The position numbers and the translations under genes were made by a program. A stretch of DNA of 12,257 bases, taken from the NCBI GenBank assembly GCA_003516765.1, contig DPCD01000046.1, forward strand, positions 1 through 12,257. The letters run 5' to 3'. Below the pieces are notes generated by a model. It saw only the letters and a program-made list of their open reading frames with translations, was not told the DNA's origin and did not search any database. Source of the stretch: Clostridiales bacterium (GTDB lineage: Bacteria; Bacillota; Clostridia; Oscillospirales; Oscillospiraceae). Position 1 is the first letter of the stretch. Each line of letters opens with the position of its first letter. Below, piece after piece: positions 1 through 6,473 of this stretch.

Positions 1-1158
1 GTGATCTCTGCCATGCCGAATATGTTTTTCGGATACGAAACGTCCGAAAAGGACCCGCAGATCACCATGCGGGAGCAGGCGCTTTCCATCGGCGGCGCAT
101 ATCTGTCGTTGGAGGACTTTGAAAAGACGCAGCAGGACGCCATTATCACCGGCGAAGCTGCCGCGTATGAGAATCAGGGCGTCACAATTGACGAAATTCG
201 GGTATCCAGCAAATTCGATGAAGAAGATCTTTGCTGGTACATCGCCATCAATTCCGTTGCCCACAAGCAGGACTTGTCAGAAATGAAGCCGGAGGAAGTT
301 CAGTCACTTCTGATCTCCAATCTCAATCACACGACGCGGCTGGAATCCTCCGGCGACCAGACTGTCCTCCGTATTATCTTCCAGCCGCTCGATAAAGACA
401 AGCTCATGGATGATCTGGGGTTCGATGAGGACGCCAAAACGTGGGCAGGCGCACTGTTTGAAACGATCTACGAAAGCGACGCGCTCAACAAATACAAAGA
501 CAAATTTGAAGCCTATAAGCCCAGCTATGCGGGCGATACCGGCTACACCGGCCCGGCGGAAACCTCACCCGGCGGTGGAGGTGGTGGCGCGGAGAGCGGC
601 GGCAGCGCCGACAATACCATCGACATCTCCGGCTTTACAAATCCGCGCACAAAAAACAACCATGATCTCGCCTCCTATGCGATACAGGCGTGGGAACACG
701 GTTGGGGGTATGTGTGGGGGACGTTTGGAACCGTCCTGACGGAATCCATGCTCCAATACAAGCTGGAGCAGTACCCGGACATCGGCGCGTCGGAAGCATT
801 TATCCGCGAACACTGGCTCGGCAGGCGTACAACAGACTGTGTTGGCTTGCTAAAGGGTTATGGATGGCTGAACCCTGATACGCTGACTATTGACTACAAC
901 ACAAACGGGATGCCGGACTACAATGCCGATCGGATGTATGCGTCTGCCAAGGAAAACGGCACCGAGTACGGCGGCATGGACACGATGCCCGATATTGTCG
1001 GTCTTGGTCTTTGGAAGCAGGGACACTGGGGCGTCTACGTCGGGAACGGCTATGCCATTGAAGCGATGGGCACGCAGTACGGCGTGGTGCGCACAAAGGT
1101 CGAGGGGCGCGGCTGGCAGGGCTGGTGCAAGATCCCGTACATACAATATGACGACTAA
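1..1158 (+). CDS. NlpC/P60-type cell-wall hydrolase of the conjugation system (5' partial)
   Basis: The reading frame is open from the first base and ends at TAA 1156-1158. The GTG at base 1 coincides with the window edge, so I treat the gene as 5'-truncated; numbering here counts that codon as 1. The C-terminal part from about residue 208 looks like an NlpC/P60 cysteine peptidase: TTDCVGLLKGYGW carries the likely nucleophile C280, and GHWGVYVGNG carries H342, followed by E354. Such enzymes cut peptide stems in peptidoglycan, and in Gram-positive conjugation systems (Orf14 of Tn916 is the model) they open the wall for the secretion channel. Before it lies a Gly/Ser-rich linker with six consecutive glycines at 191-196, then an unrecognised acidic N-terminal region (about 1-170) with no obvious membrane helix. 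That region may be the end of a larger channel or membrane protein. It is the first gene of the plus-strand transfer set, 10 bp ahead of the HTH gene. Confidence 0.8.
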   Translation: MISAMPNMFFGYETSEKDPQITMREQALSIGGAYLSLEDFEKTQQDAIITGEAAAYENQGVTIDEIRVSSKFDEEDLCWYIAINSVAHKQDLSEMKPEEVQSLLISNLNHTTRLESSGDQTVLRIIFQPLDKDKLMDDLGFDEDAKTWAGALFETIYESDALNKYKDKFEAYKPSYAGDTGYTGPAETSPGGGGGGAESGGSADNTIDISGFTNPRTKNNHDLASYAIQAWEHGWGYVWGTFGTVLTESMLQYKLEQYPDIGASEAFIREHWLGRRTTDCVGLLKGYGWLNPDTLTIDYNTNGMPDYNADRMYASAKENGTEYGGMDTMPDIVGLGLWKQGHWGVYVGNGYAIEAMGTQYGVVRTKVEGRGWQGWCKIPYIQYDD

Positions 1159-1168
1159 AGGAGGGCCT

Positions 1169-1438
1169 ATGAAGGTCAGAAAATTCCGCATTCTCCGCCT
1201 GCGGCACCATGTCAGCATGGTCGAGCTTGGCCGGGCCTGCGGCGTATCCGCGCAGCGCATCAGCGAGCTGGAACTGAGCGAAAACAAGCCGTCGGCGGAG
1301 ACTGTACAGAAAATCCAGAGCGGCTTTGAAACGATCATCGCCCAGCGCGGAGAAAAACTTGATACGCTGCATCAAGAATATATTGCTTGCAAAAACAGTC
1401 TGATGGAGCGCGTGGGAGAATACGAATATGAGCTATGA
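1169..1438 (+). CDS. small XRE-family helix-turn-helix protein
   Basis: This 89-aa protein starts at ATG 1169, preceded by a strong AAGGAGG site at 1158-1164 that begins in the stop codon of the hydrolase gene. Residues about 8-50 look like a Cro/C1 (XRE) helix-turn-helix: the segment VSMVELGRACGVSAQRISEL has the usual A-x-x-x-G-V-S turn followed by a recognition helix, then a conserved-looking E-x-x-x-x-x-P-S. The C-terminal half (about 50-89) is helical and charged, ending EYEYEL, possibly for dimerisation. It sits between two transfer genes and overlaps the next by 11 bp, so it is co-translated with them. A role as local regulator of the transfer operon is inference from fold and position. 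A longer in-frame reading begins upstream at 890, but it overlaps the hydrolase and lacks a ribosome site. Confidence 0.8.
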   Translation: MKVRKFRILRLRHHVSMVELGRACGVSAQRISELELSENKPSAETVQKIQSGFETIIAQRGEKLDTLHQEYIACKNSLMERVGEYEYEL

Positions 1439-1733
1439 AACCTATCATATCCCCGTAAATTTTACGGACGCGGGCAAGCTGTTCGGCGTGTTTGAGATCC
1501 GCAATGCGGTCGAAACCGTGCTGCTGTGCATTCCTATCCTCTTTCTGTGTCTGGCGCTTCTGCCGCTGACGCTTATGCCGAAGATCATCGTCACGATGAC
1601 GATCCTCGTTCCCGTGGGCGGTTTTGCGCTCATTGGCATCGGCGGCGACAGTCTCACCAGATGGCTCAAGGCGTGGATAAACTGGCGCAAGCACCGGCGC
1701 ATGATCTTTTACCGCGGGGAGGTGCATCTATGA
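1428..1733 (+). CDS. PrgI-like membrane protein of the conjugation channel
   Basis: This 101-aa protein resembles the PrgI family of Gram-positive type IV secretion systems, which sits just upstream of VirB4 and is thought to be the counterpart of VirB3, an inner-membrane partner of the VirB4 ATPase. The N-terminus SYETYHIPVNFTDAGKLFG is characteristic of such proteins, followed by two hydrophobic segments at about 28-49 and 52-72 and a basic C-terminal tail (WRKHRR). The start ATG 1428 lies inside the HTH gene (11-bp overlap) with GGGAG at 1414-1418 as ribosome site. The stop TGA overlaps the next ATG in an ATGA arrangement at 1730-1733, so translation of the three genes is probably coupled. 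Confidence 0.75.
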   Translation: MSYETYHIPVNFTDAGKLFGVFEIRNAVETVLLCIPILFLCLALLPLTLMPKIIVTMTILVPVGGFALIGIGGDSLTRWLKAWINWRKHRRMIFYRGEVHL

Positions 1734-2404
1734 GCATGAAAGACGCCATTTTCGGCACAGCCGCGCCGACCAGTCACGGCGGCGCAACCTATCGTGACAG
1801 CATCCAGGCATGGCTGCCGGTAAAGAATATCATTGGCGGCGTGGTCATCACGAAGGACAACCGGTTCATTAAAATCCTTGAAGTGCTGCCCGTCAACTTC
1901 TATCTGAAATCCCCGTCTGACCAGCAGAATATCATTACGTCCTACGCCGCATATCTGAAGATTGCGCCGGACAGCATGAGCTGCGAGGTGCGCACACTCC
2001 CGCCGGATACAAGTGAATATGTGGAGCAGATGCGGCAGTTCCAGAAAACCGAGGAAAGCGAAAACTGCCGTGCAGAGATCGAGGACAATATTGAAAAGAT
2101 CGGTCTCGGTATCGCCAGCGAGTCCATCCGGCATCGCTTCTTTCTCGTGTTCCAGTACGAAGCCAAGATGCGCGCCAAGCGCAACACCGTCAAGGGCATC
2201 ATTCAGCGCCTGAACGAAGAAGCGGACACGGCGCGGCGGTATCTGGATATCTGCGAGCTGGAGGTCTTAGAGCCACGCTACACAGACGATTTCGTGCTGA
2301 AGCTTTTGTATGAACTCATCAACAAGGGAACGAGCCTGCGCGTTAAGCTGCCGGAAGGTGTGTTTGACATGACAACGGAGGTGCATGGGGTGTATGGAGA
2401 ATAA
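1730..2404 (+). CDS. TraC/VirB4 N-terminal-domain-like conjugation protein
   Basis: This 224-aa protein starts at ATG 1730, overlapping the PrgI-like stop by 4 bp, with GGGGAGG just upstream. From about residue 28 it reads LPVKNIIGGVVITKDNRF...ILEVLPVNFYLKSPSDQQ, the pattern of the TraC-like N-terminal domain found at the front of many VirB4/TraC ATPases. It has no Walker A or B motif and stops at TAA 2402-2404. The next plus-strand gene is a complete VirB4 with its own N-terminal region, so I regard this as a separate accessory protein of the ATPase rather than half of a broken gene. Truncation at its C-terminus by insertion of the minus-strand block is still possible, because the stop codon directly touches the terminator hairpin at 2405. 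Membrane-associated assembly with VirB4 is inference. Confidence 0.65.
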   Translation: MSMKDAIFGTAAPTSHGGATYRDSIQAWLPVKNIIGGVVITKDNRFIKILEVLPVNFYLKSPSDQQNIITSYAAYLKIAPDSMSCEVRTLPPDTSEYVEQMRQFQKTEESENCRAEIEDNIEKIGLGIASESIRHRFFLVFQYEAKMRAKRNTVKGIIQRLNEEADTARRYLDICELEVLEPRYTDDFVLKLLYELINKGTSLRVKLPEGVFDMTTEVHGVYGE

Positions 2405-2432
2405 AAGAGGAACGGACGCATCCGTTCCTCTT
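2405..2432 (-). terminator. intrinsic terminator of hicAB, abutting the TraC-like stop codon
   Basis: A perfect 12-bp stem, AAGAGGAACGGA (2405-2416) with TCCGTTCCTCTT (2421-2432), encloses a CGCA loop. On the minus strand the stem is followed by TTTTATT, giving a credible rho-independent terminator 34 bp past the hicB stop. On the plus strand the nearest T-run (2443-2449) is about 10 nt away, so plus-strand termination is less certain, but some effect on the transfer operon is possible. Confidence 0.7.
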
Positions 2433-2465
2433 GATTATGCACATTTTTTCCGTTCTCTTTGCGTG

Positions 2466-2834
2466 TTACGCGCCGTGGCGAAATTCGGCGTTGTTTTTTG
2501 TCAGCAGGTACAGACAATACTGGTTCATGCTGATACCCTCGCGCTTAGAGTTTTCCGCAAGTGCGCGATGCAGCGATTTCGGAAGCCGCAGCTTGAACTG
2601 ACCGGAATACTCCTCGTCGGACGCTGGTTCCGGGATCTCATAGCCATCTTCCAGCGCGGCGGCCAGCCATTCGCGTTTGCAGTCCTGCGCGTTTTTCAGC
2701 GCCACTTCTGCCGTTTCGCCGCTGGTCAGGCAGCCGCGCAGTTCCGGATACGAGGCTACAAAACCGCCTTCCTCCGTGTCCGGAACAAGCTCCAGACGAT
2801 ACGGAAGATTCATATAATACTCAATCGTCTTCAC
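2466..2834 (-). CDS. hicB: HicB-family antitoxin with ribbon-helix-helix tail
   Basis: This 122-aa protein has the HicB layout. Residues about 8-65 form the partial RNase H-like fold that blocks HicA (PYRLELVPDTEEGGFVASYP, GCLTSGETAEVALKNAQD). Residues 77-111 (GQFKLRLPKSLHRALAENSK, then SMNQYCLYLL) are a ribbon-helix-helix DNA-binding segment. The start is GTG 2834, chosen because GAGGTG lies 7 nt upstream, the same spacing as for hicA; an in-frame ATG at codon 8 is the alternative. It overlaps hicA by 14 bp. HicB neutralises the HicA mRNA interferase and normally represses its own promoter; the direct repeat at 3116-3136 is a candidate operator. Confidence 0.9.
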   Translation of the reverse strand: MKTIEYYMNLPYRLELVPDTEEGGFVASYPELRGCLTSGETAEVALKNAQDCKREWLAAALEDGYEIPEPASDEEYSGQFKLRLPKSLHRALAENSKREGISMNQYCLYLLTKNNAEFRHGA

Positions 2835-3075
2835 GATTTGACACCTCGCTTTCTACAACCTCTTTTACCATCATAACATAGACTTTCTTGATCGGTTCGT
2901 GCATGGGGATCGTAATTGGCGTGCAGCCGGGTTTGCGAAATGTGCAATGACTGCTGCCGCCGTTTGGCTGGCGCATTTCATAGCCGCAGCTTTCCAGCAC
3001 CTTGCGCAGCGCATCAAAACGAAGATCGCGCGATAATCCGCAGATTCTTGCCAATAGTTTATCCCATTTTGACAC
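2821..3075 (-). CDS. hicA: HicA-family mRNA interferase toxin
   Basis: This 84-aa protein fits HicA in size and pattern: an N-terminal helix region (LRFDALRKVLESCGYEMRQP), then GGSSHCTFRKPG with the catalytic histidine at H43, then the strand TPITIPMHEPIKK. HicA has a double-stranded-RNA-binding-like fold and cleaves mRNA when not held by HicB. Start is GTG 3075 with GAGGTG 7 nt upstream; the stop overlaps hicB. It has its own promoter (3108-3137). HicA here is slightly longer than the commonest 60-80 aa forms, with an acidic tail (ESEVSNREDD). Confidence 0.9.
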   Translation of the reverse strand: MSKWDKLLARICGLSRDLRFDALRKVLESCGYEMRQPNGGSSHCTFRKPGCTPITIPMHEPIKKVYVMMVKEVVESEVSNREDD

Positions 3076-3107
3076 GGCACATCACCTCTGCCTTTTTGTT
3101 CAGTCTT

Positions 3108-3137
3108 ATTATAGCATGGTGTCATATATGGTGTCAA
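3108..3137 (-). promoter_or_regulatory. hicAB promoter
   Basis: On the minus strand a consensus TTGACA -35 box (3132-3137) and a perfect TATAAT -10 box (3108-3113) are separated by 18 bp, leading into the hicA ribosome site and GTG start at 3075. The -35 box overlaps the stop codon of the upstream MNT gene (3134-3136). Confidence 0.75.
3116..3136. repeat. direct repeat within the hicAB promoter (candidate operator)
   Basis: The 9-mer ATGGTGTCA occurs twice, at 3116-3124 and 3128-3136, with start-to-start spacing of 12 bp. One copy lies in the spacer and the other overlaps the -35 box of the hicAB promoter. Direct or inverted half-sites of this kind are typical targets of ribbon-helix-helix repressors such as the HicB C-terminus. 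That HicB binds here is inference. Confidence 0.55.
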
Positions 3138-3445
3138 TTATAAACGCTATTTCGGTACTGCGATTCATACAACGGTACCTTTCTGTCGATCACGATCATG
3201 CTGTCCGGGGTCAACGGGCCGTGGATCACATCGACGTCCGTTTTCAGAATGTCCTCCAGTCGGTACTTGATCGCGCTCAGTGTGAGCAGAGAAATGCGCG
3301 GGGATTTGAATTCCAGCAGAAGATCCACGTCGCTGTCTGGGCGGTTTGTGCCATTAGCATAGGAACCGAACAGTTCTGCTTTCTTGATCGGGTATTCCTG
3401 CGCGGCAAGCCGCACGCCGTCTTTGATTTTCTGAATATCCAGCAT
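3134..3445 (-). CDS. MNT-type minimal nucleotidyltransferase (MntA-like), no HEPN partner
   Basis: This 103-aa protein carries the minimal nucleotidyltransferase signature GSX10DXD: G27 S28 in ELFGSYANGTNRPDSDVDLL, with metal-binding D39 and D41. In MntA/HepT toxin-antitoxin pairs the MNT protein AMPylates and silences an adjacent HEPN ribonuclease. Start ATG 3445 has AAAGGAG 8 nt upstream and a clear promoter at 3476-3503. No HEPN-type gene is adjacent: hicA follows under its own promoter and the DUF3791 trio precedes it. So it is either an orphan antitoxin, a remnant of a pair, or an enzyme acting on another target. Confidence 0.85.
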   Translation of the reverse strand: MLDIQKIKDGVRLAAQEYPIKKAELFGSYANGTNRPDSDVDLLLEFKSPRISLLTLSAIKYRLEDILKTDVDVIHGPLTPDSMIVIDRKVPLYESQYRNSVYN

Positions 3446-3475
3446 GGCACAAACTCCTTTCCTGATTCTACTTCT

Positions 3476-3503
3476 ATTATACCCATACTGTTGATAATTT
3501 CAA
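3476..3503 (-). promoter_or_regulatory. promoter of the MNT gene
   Basis: On the minus strand, TTGAAA (3498-3503) and a perfect TATAAT (3476-3481) are separated by 16 bp, about 30 bp upstream of the MNT start. Its sequence and downstream leader (TCAGGAAAGGAG) closely match the promoter at 4467-4494. Confidence 0.75.
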
Positions 3504-3528
3504 GTAAAATGCCGCTTCCAACACTCTG

Positions 3529-3744
3529 TTAATGGCTGCTTTCCTCGTCCTTTTCTTCCAGATACAATCCAAAAACATAGTTCGGCGACTGACCATAAAG
3601 TCCGGTCTCATCGTCAGCAAAGGACGCACCAGTTGCTGATGAATAGAAGGCTTTCAGAGCTTCATCTTCGCTCAGATGATCGTGCGCCATAATTTTCCGG
3701 ATAATCTCCGGCAAAATGGTTGCGCGTGTTGTGCTGTGATTCAT
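3529..3744 (-). CDS. 71-aa DUF3791-like protein, third gene of the DUF3990 operon
   Basis: The start ATG 3744 overlaps the DUF3990 stop in an ATGA arrangement (3741-3744), with GGGAG 9 nt upstream, so translation is coupled. The 71-aa acidic protein ends EEKDEESSH. I do not know it by name, but it aligns without gaps to the DUF3791 protein at the other end of the operon: H21, E28, F33, D45, L49, G51 and Y56 correspond to H17, E24, F29, D41, L45, G47 and Y52 of that protein. It is therefore probably a divergent paralogue and a second antitoxin-like partner of the DUF3990 protein. The function is inference. No convincing terminator follows. Confidence 0.75.
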   Translation of the reverse strand: MNHSTTRATILPEIIRKIMAHDHLSEDEALKAFYSSATGASFADDETGLYGQSPNYVFGLYLEEKDEESSH

Positions 3745-4250
3745 GGATTCACACTCCCGCAGATATAGCTGTTCTGAAAATGAAGCGTGCGCAGAGCCGC
3801 TTCCGTGCAAAACGCGATTTGATTGTTAATTCTTTCAAACCGCAGCCGCTCGATGGCGTCTTCTTTGCGCATGATCCCCTGCATAACGTAGGATACCGTT
3901 TCACCGACATTGTCGTTTGCAATTTTGCCCTCGACAATGTCATAGCCGTGAGCATAGTCTGTCCGGCTGCGGCAGGTAACGACAAGCTCCAGCCAATCCA
4001 TGCTTGCGCCGTCAAACTGCAAAAACTGCAGTTGCTTTGCAGCATTTTCGTCCCATTCGTAGACGCTGACAATGGGCAGAACTTTCTTTTTTGTACGGCG
4101 GCTCTCGATCATGGCGCGGCGTCTGGCCCAGCGTTCAGCCTGTGCCTGAATATCCGTGGTATAGAACGCAAAGCCAAAATCACGGCCGATTTCGGATTTG
4201 AGAATGCGCGGCTGCTGCACTTCCAGTGTGCTTCCGTGATACAAAATCAT
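3741..4250 (-). CDS. DUF3990 protein, ADP-ribosyltransferase-like putative toxin
   Basis: This 169-aa protein begins MILYHGSTLEV and shows the DUF3990 pattern: YHGS at 4-7, DFGFAFYTT at 24-32 followed by a QAERWA helix, HGYDIVEGKIANDNV at 101-115, and NNQIAFCTE at 142-150. DUF3990 is thought to belong to the ADP-ribosyltransferase-like superfamily and occurs in small toxin-antitoxin-like operons of Clostridia; the target here is unknown. Start ATG 4250 overlaps the DUF3791 stop by 4 bp (ATGA), and its own stop overlaps the third gene in the same way. The tight three-gene coupling suggests that toxin and partners are made in fixed proportion. Toxin activity is inference from family and context. 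Confidence 0.75.
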   Translation of the reverse strand: MILYHGSTLEVQQPRILKSEIGRDFGFAFYTTDIQAQAERWARRRAMIESRRTKKKVLPIVSVYEWDENAAKQLQFLQFDGASMDWLELVVTCRSRTDYAHGYDIVEGKIANDNVGETVSYVMQGIMRKEDAIERLRFERINNQIAFCTEAALRTLHFQNSYICGSVNP

Positions 4251-4444
4251 GTCGCGCCCTCCAGATATCGGTCGAAGAACTGCATCAGGTATTCCATGCC
4301 CATGCCGTGCAAATCTTCATAATCTTCGTCGAGCAGTTTCAGAAGTCCCGTTTGTTCAAATAGTGCGTAAACCTCGTTGCTGGGCCGTCCGATGTGCGCG
4401 GCATAGTATTCAATACAAAACGCTTTGAAGGATAATGTGCTCAT
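4247..4444 (-). CDS. DUF3791 protein, probable antitoxin partner of DUF3990
   Basis: This 65-aa protein starts at ATG 4444, behind AAAGGGG and the promoter at 4467-4494. It matches the DUF3791 pattern of short helical proteins: FKAFCIEYYAAHIGRPSNEV, then LFEQTG, then a DLHGMGMEYLMQ segment. Genes of this family commonly precede DUF3990 genes in Clostridia, which suggests an antitoxin or chaperone-like role. A longer in-frame reading starts at 4708, inside virB4 on the opposite strand; I reject that start because the promoter and ribosome site sit between it and ATG 4444. Confidence 0.8.
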   Translation of the reverse strand: MSTLSFKAFCIEYYAAHIGRPSNEVYALFEQTGLLKLLDEDYEDLHGMGMEYLMQFFDRYLEGAT

Positions 4445-4466
4445 ACGAACGCCCCTTTCTGATTCT

Positions 4467-4494
4467 ATTATATCCAAAACCCTAATAATTTCAA
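4467..4494 (-). promoter_or_regulatory. promoter of the DUF3791-DUF3990 operon
   Basis: On the minus strand, TTGAAA (4489-4494) and TATAAT (4467-4472) are separated by 16 bp. The -35 box overlaps the first bases of the plus-strand virB4 ribosome site (4493-4498), so the two genes diverge from a shared point. It is a near copy of the promoter at 3476-3503. Confidence 0.75.
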
Positions 4495-4508
4495 GGAGTG
4501 TGATCCAC

Positions 4509-6473
4509 TTGAAAAAGCACCGCAAGAACAAGCCCGCCCCGCCGCCCGGCTTGCCGCCGGAGCAGGAACAACCCATCAAGGAGCAGCCGAAGAAGCAGCC
4601 GTTTCTCAAGCGTCTGCTGTTCGGCGAGGAAACGCCGGATCTGAGCGAGCTGGAGGCTGGCTCAACAACGATCTTGGATATTCTCTCGCCTACGAGCGTG
4701 GACACCAAAAGCCGGGACTACATTGTAGTGGACGGCATTTTTCATGCCTATCTTTACATCACGGGCTACGGGTATTCCACGACCGTCGGCGCAAGCTGGC
4801 TGGCTCCGCTGGTCGAGGCTGGCGAGGGCGTCAGCATTTCGTTCCACTTTGACAAGCAATCCAAGGAGAAGATTCTGGCGAAGATCTCCCAGCAGACCAT
4901 GATGAACCGCAGTCGGATGCGCGACGTTGCGGACACTCGGCAGGACTTCGAGGAGCTGGACAGCGCCATCGCGTCCGGTATGTATCTCAAGGACGTGATG
5001 AACCGGCAGGGTGAGGACTTTTATTATATGCACACGCTCATTGAGGTCACGGCCGGTGATCCGGAGACGCTGGAGCATCGTGTCACGGCAGTTGAAAAGC
5101 TGTGCGTCTCCGTGGACATGATCGCCCGCCGCTGCGAATACAAGCAGGAGCAGGCATTTTTGTCCATGCTCCCCATCCTCTATCTTGACCCGGACATTGA
5201 ACGCAAGTCGCGCCGCAATGCGCTTACCAGCGGCGTGGCGGCAGCGTTTCCGTTTGCGTCCTATGAGCTGTCTGACCGCAACGGTATTTTTCTGGGTCTC
5301 AATATGTATAACCGTTCGCCGGTATTTCTGAACCCCTACGACGACTATAAATATACGAACGGCAACATCTGGATCGGCGGCTCGTCCGGTGCGGGCAAGA
5401 CGTTCACGCTCCAATGTGTTGGCGGGCGTTTACGTCAGCAAGGCAAGCGTGTCATTTACATCATCCCGAAGAAGGGTCATGAGTTTCGTCCGCGCTGCGA
5501 ACAGCTCGGCGGCCTGTATTTGCGTATGTCGCCATCTTCTCCGGACTGCCCGAACATCATGGCTATCCGCAGAAAATCGCTCGACACTTATGCTGGCCTC
5601 AAGGGGCTTGCCTCCCGTGACGATTCCGTGCTGGCAGATAAGATCTCCCGGCTCATCATCTGGTACAGCCTGCAGAAGCGCGACCTCAGCGACGAAGACC
5701 GGAATTATCTGGACACATCGCTGGTCGAGTGCTACCGACGCTATGGCATCACGTTTGACAACACTTCCGTTCTGAATGAGGACGGGCGCTTCTGTGAAAT
5801 GCCCGTGCTTGCCGACTGGTACGATGTGCTGCAAAGCAGCGCGGACACAAAGCACCTTGCCGTTGTACTGGCACGGTATGTGACAGGCTCTGCCTCTGCC
5901 ATGGGCAGCCGAAATGAAATTGACCTCGATAACAAATACATCGTCATTGACACGTCGGGTATGCCTGACGATCTGCTTCTGCCCGGTATCTTCTGGGCGA
6001 CAGACATTGCAAATGACCTCATTTCCGGTGCCGGTGGGCAACTCTCGGCGCTGATCTCAGACGAGCTGTGGTCGCTCGTCGGCGCGAACTCCAATCCGCT
6101 GGCGGCAGGCTACATTCAGGAGATGGTCAAAACCATCCGCGGTCTCGGCGGTATCGCGATCACATCCACACAGGGTATGCAAGACCTGTTCTCTCTCGAC
6201 AACGGCAAATACGGCAAAGGCATCCTGGATTCCAGCCGTATCAAGATCGTCATGCAGATGGAGGAACAGGAAGCGCGACTGATTCAAAATGTCCTGAATT
6301 TATCCGAGGAAGAAGTCCGTCAGATCACCAGATTTCGCCGCGGCGAGGGGCTTCTTTGCATCGGCTATAACCATGTGCCGATCGCGTTCTACGCGACACA
6401 AAAAGAATACGACGCGATCACCACATCGCCGACAGATCTGCTGAACAGGAACATAAAAAATGAAACCGTTTGA
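4509..6473 (+). CDS. virB4: VirB4-family conjugation ATPase
   Basis: This 654-aa protein is the energising ATPase of the type IV secretion channel, acting at the inner face of the membrane. I chose the TTG at 4509 because AAGGAG (4493-4498) lies 10 nt upstream; the in-frame GTG 4500 is too close to that site. The order is a basic, proline-rich N-terminus (about 1-35), a VirB4 N-terminal domain (about 55-285, including TTMMNRSRMRDVADTRQDFE with QQ before it and SGMYLKDVMNRQGEDFYY), then the ATPase domain. That domain has Walker A GSSGAGKT at 291-298 (K297) and Walker B LISDE with D518-E519. TIRGLGGIAITSTQGMQDLF and QITRFRRGEGL are further conserved segments. Length is normal for the family. 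It is cut off from the TraC-like gene upstream by 2.1 kb of minus-strand genes, so its transcription depends on read-through or an unseen promoter. Its last codons (NETV) form one arm of a terminator hairpin for the opposite strand. Confidence 0.93.
   Translation: MKKHRKNKPAPPPGLPPEQEQPIKEQPKKQPFLKRLLFGEETPDLSELEAGSTTILDILSPTSVDTKSRDYIVVDGIFHAYLYITGYGYSTTVGASWLAPLVEAGEGVSISFHFDKQSKEKILAKISQQTMMNRSRMRDVADTRQDFEELDSAIASGMYLKDVMNRQGEDFYYMHTLIEVTAGDPETLEHRVTAVEKLCVSVDMIARRCEYKQEQAFLSMLPILYLDPDIERKSRRNALTSGVAAAFPFASYELSDRNGIFLGLNMYNRSPVFLNPYDDYKYTNGNIWIGGSSGAGKTFTLQCVGGRLRQQGKRVIYIIPKKGHEFRPRCEQLGGLYLRMSPSSPDCPNIMAIRRKSLDTYAGLKGLASRDDSVLADKISRLIIWYSLQKRDLSDEDRNYLDTSLVECYRRYGITFDNTSVLNEDGRFCEMPVLADWYDVLQSSADTKHLAVVLARYVTGSASAMGSRNEIDLDNKYIVIDTSGMPDDLLLPGIFWATDIANDLISGAGGQLSALISDELWSLVGANSNPLAAGYIQEMVKTIRGLGGIAITSTQGMQDLFSLDNGKYGKGILDSSRIKIVMQMEEQEARLIQNVLNLSEEEVRQITRFRRGEGLLCIGYNHVPIAFYATQKEYDAITTSPTDLLNRNIKNETV

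Noticed and set aside
1..3. GTG at base 1 as the true start of the NlpC/P60 gene
   Set aside because: It coincides with the window edge and no upstream ribosome site can be seen; the protein begins without any signal or recognised domain start, so a truncated gene is more likely.
2385..2876. Plus-strand open frame (163 aa) starting in the TraC-like gene
   Set aside because: It runs through the terminator hairpin and antisense to hicB, and its product is Arg/Phe-rich without motifs.
3720..4322. Plus-strand open frame (200 aa) across the DUF3990 gene
   Set aside because: It is opposite a gene with clear family motifs, ribosome sites and coupled overlaps; its own start has no ribosome site.
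4662..5414. Minus-strand open frame (250 aa) inside virB4
   Set aside because: It is a low-complexity Arg/Val/His-rich translation opposite a well-supported ATPase gene, without start signals.
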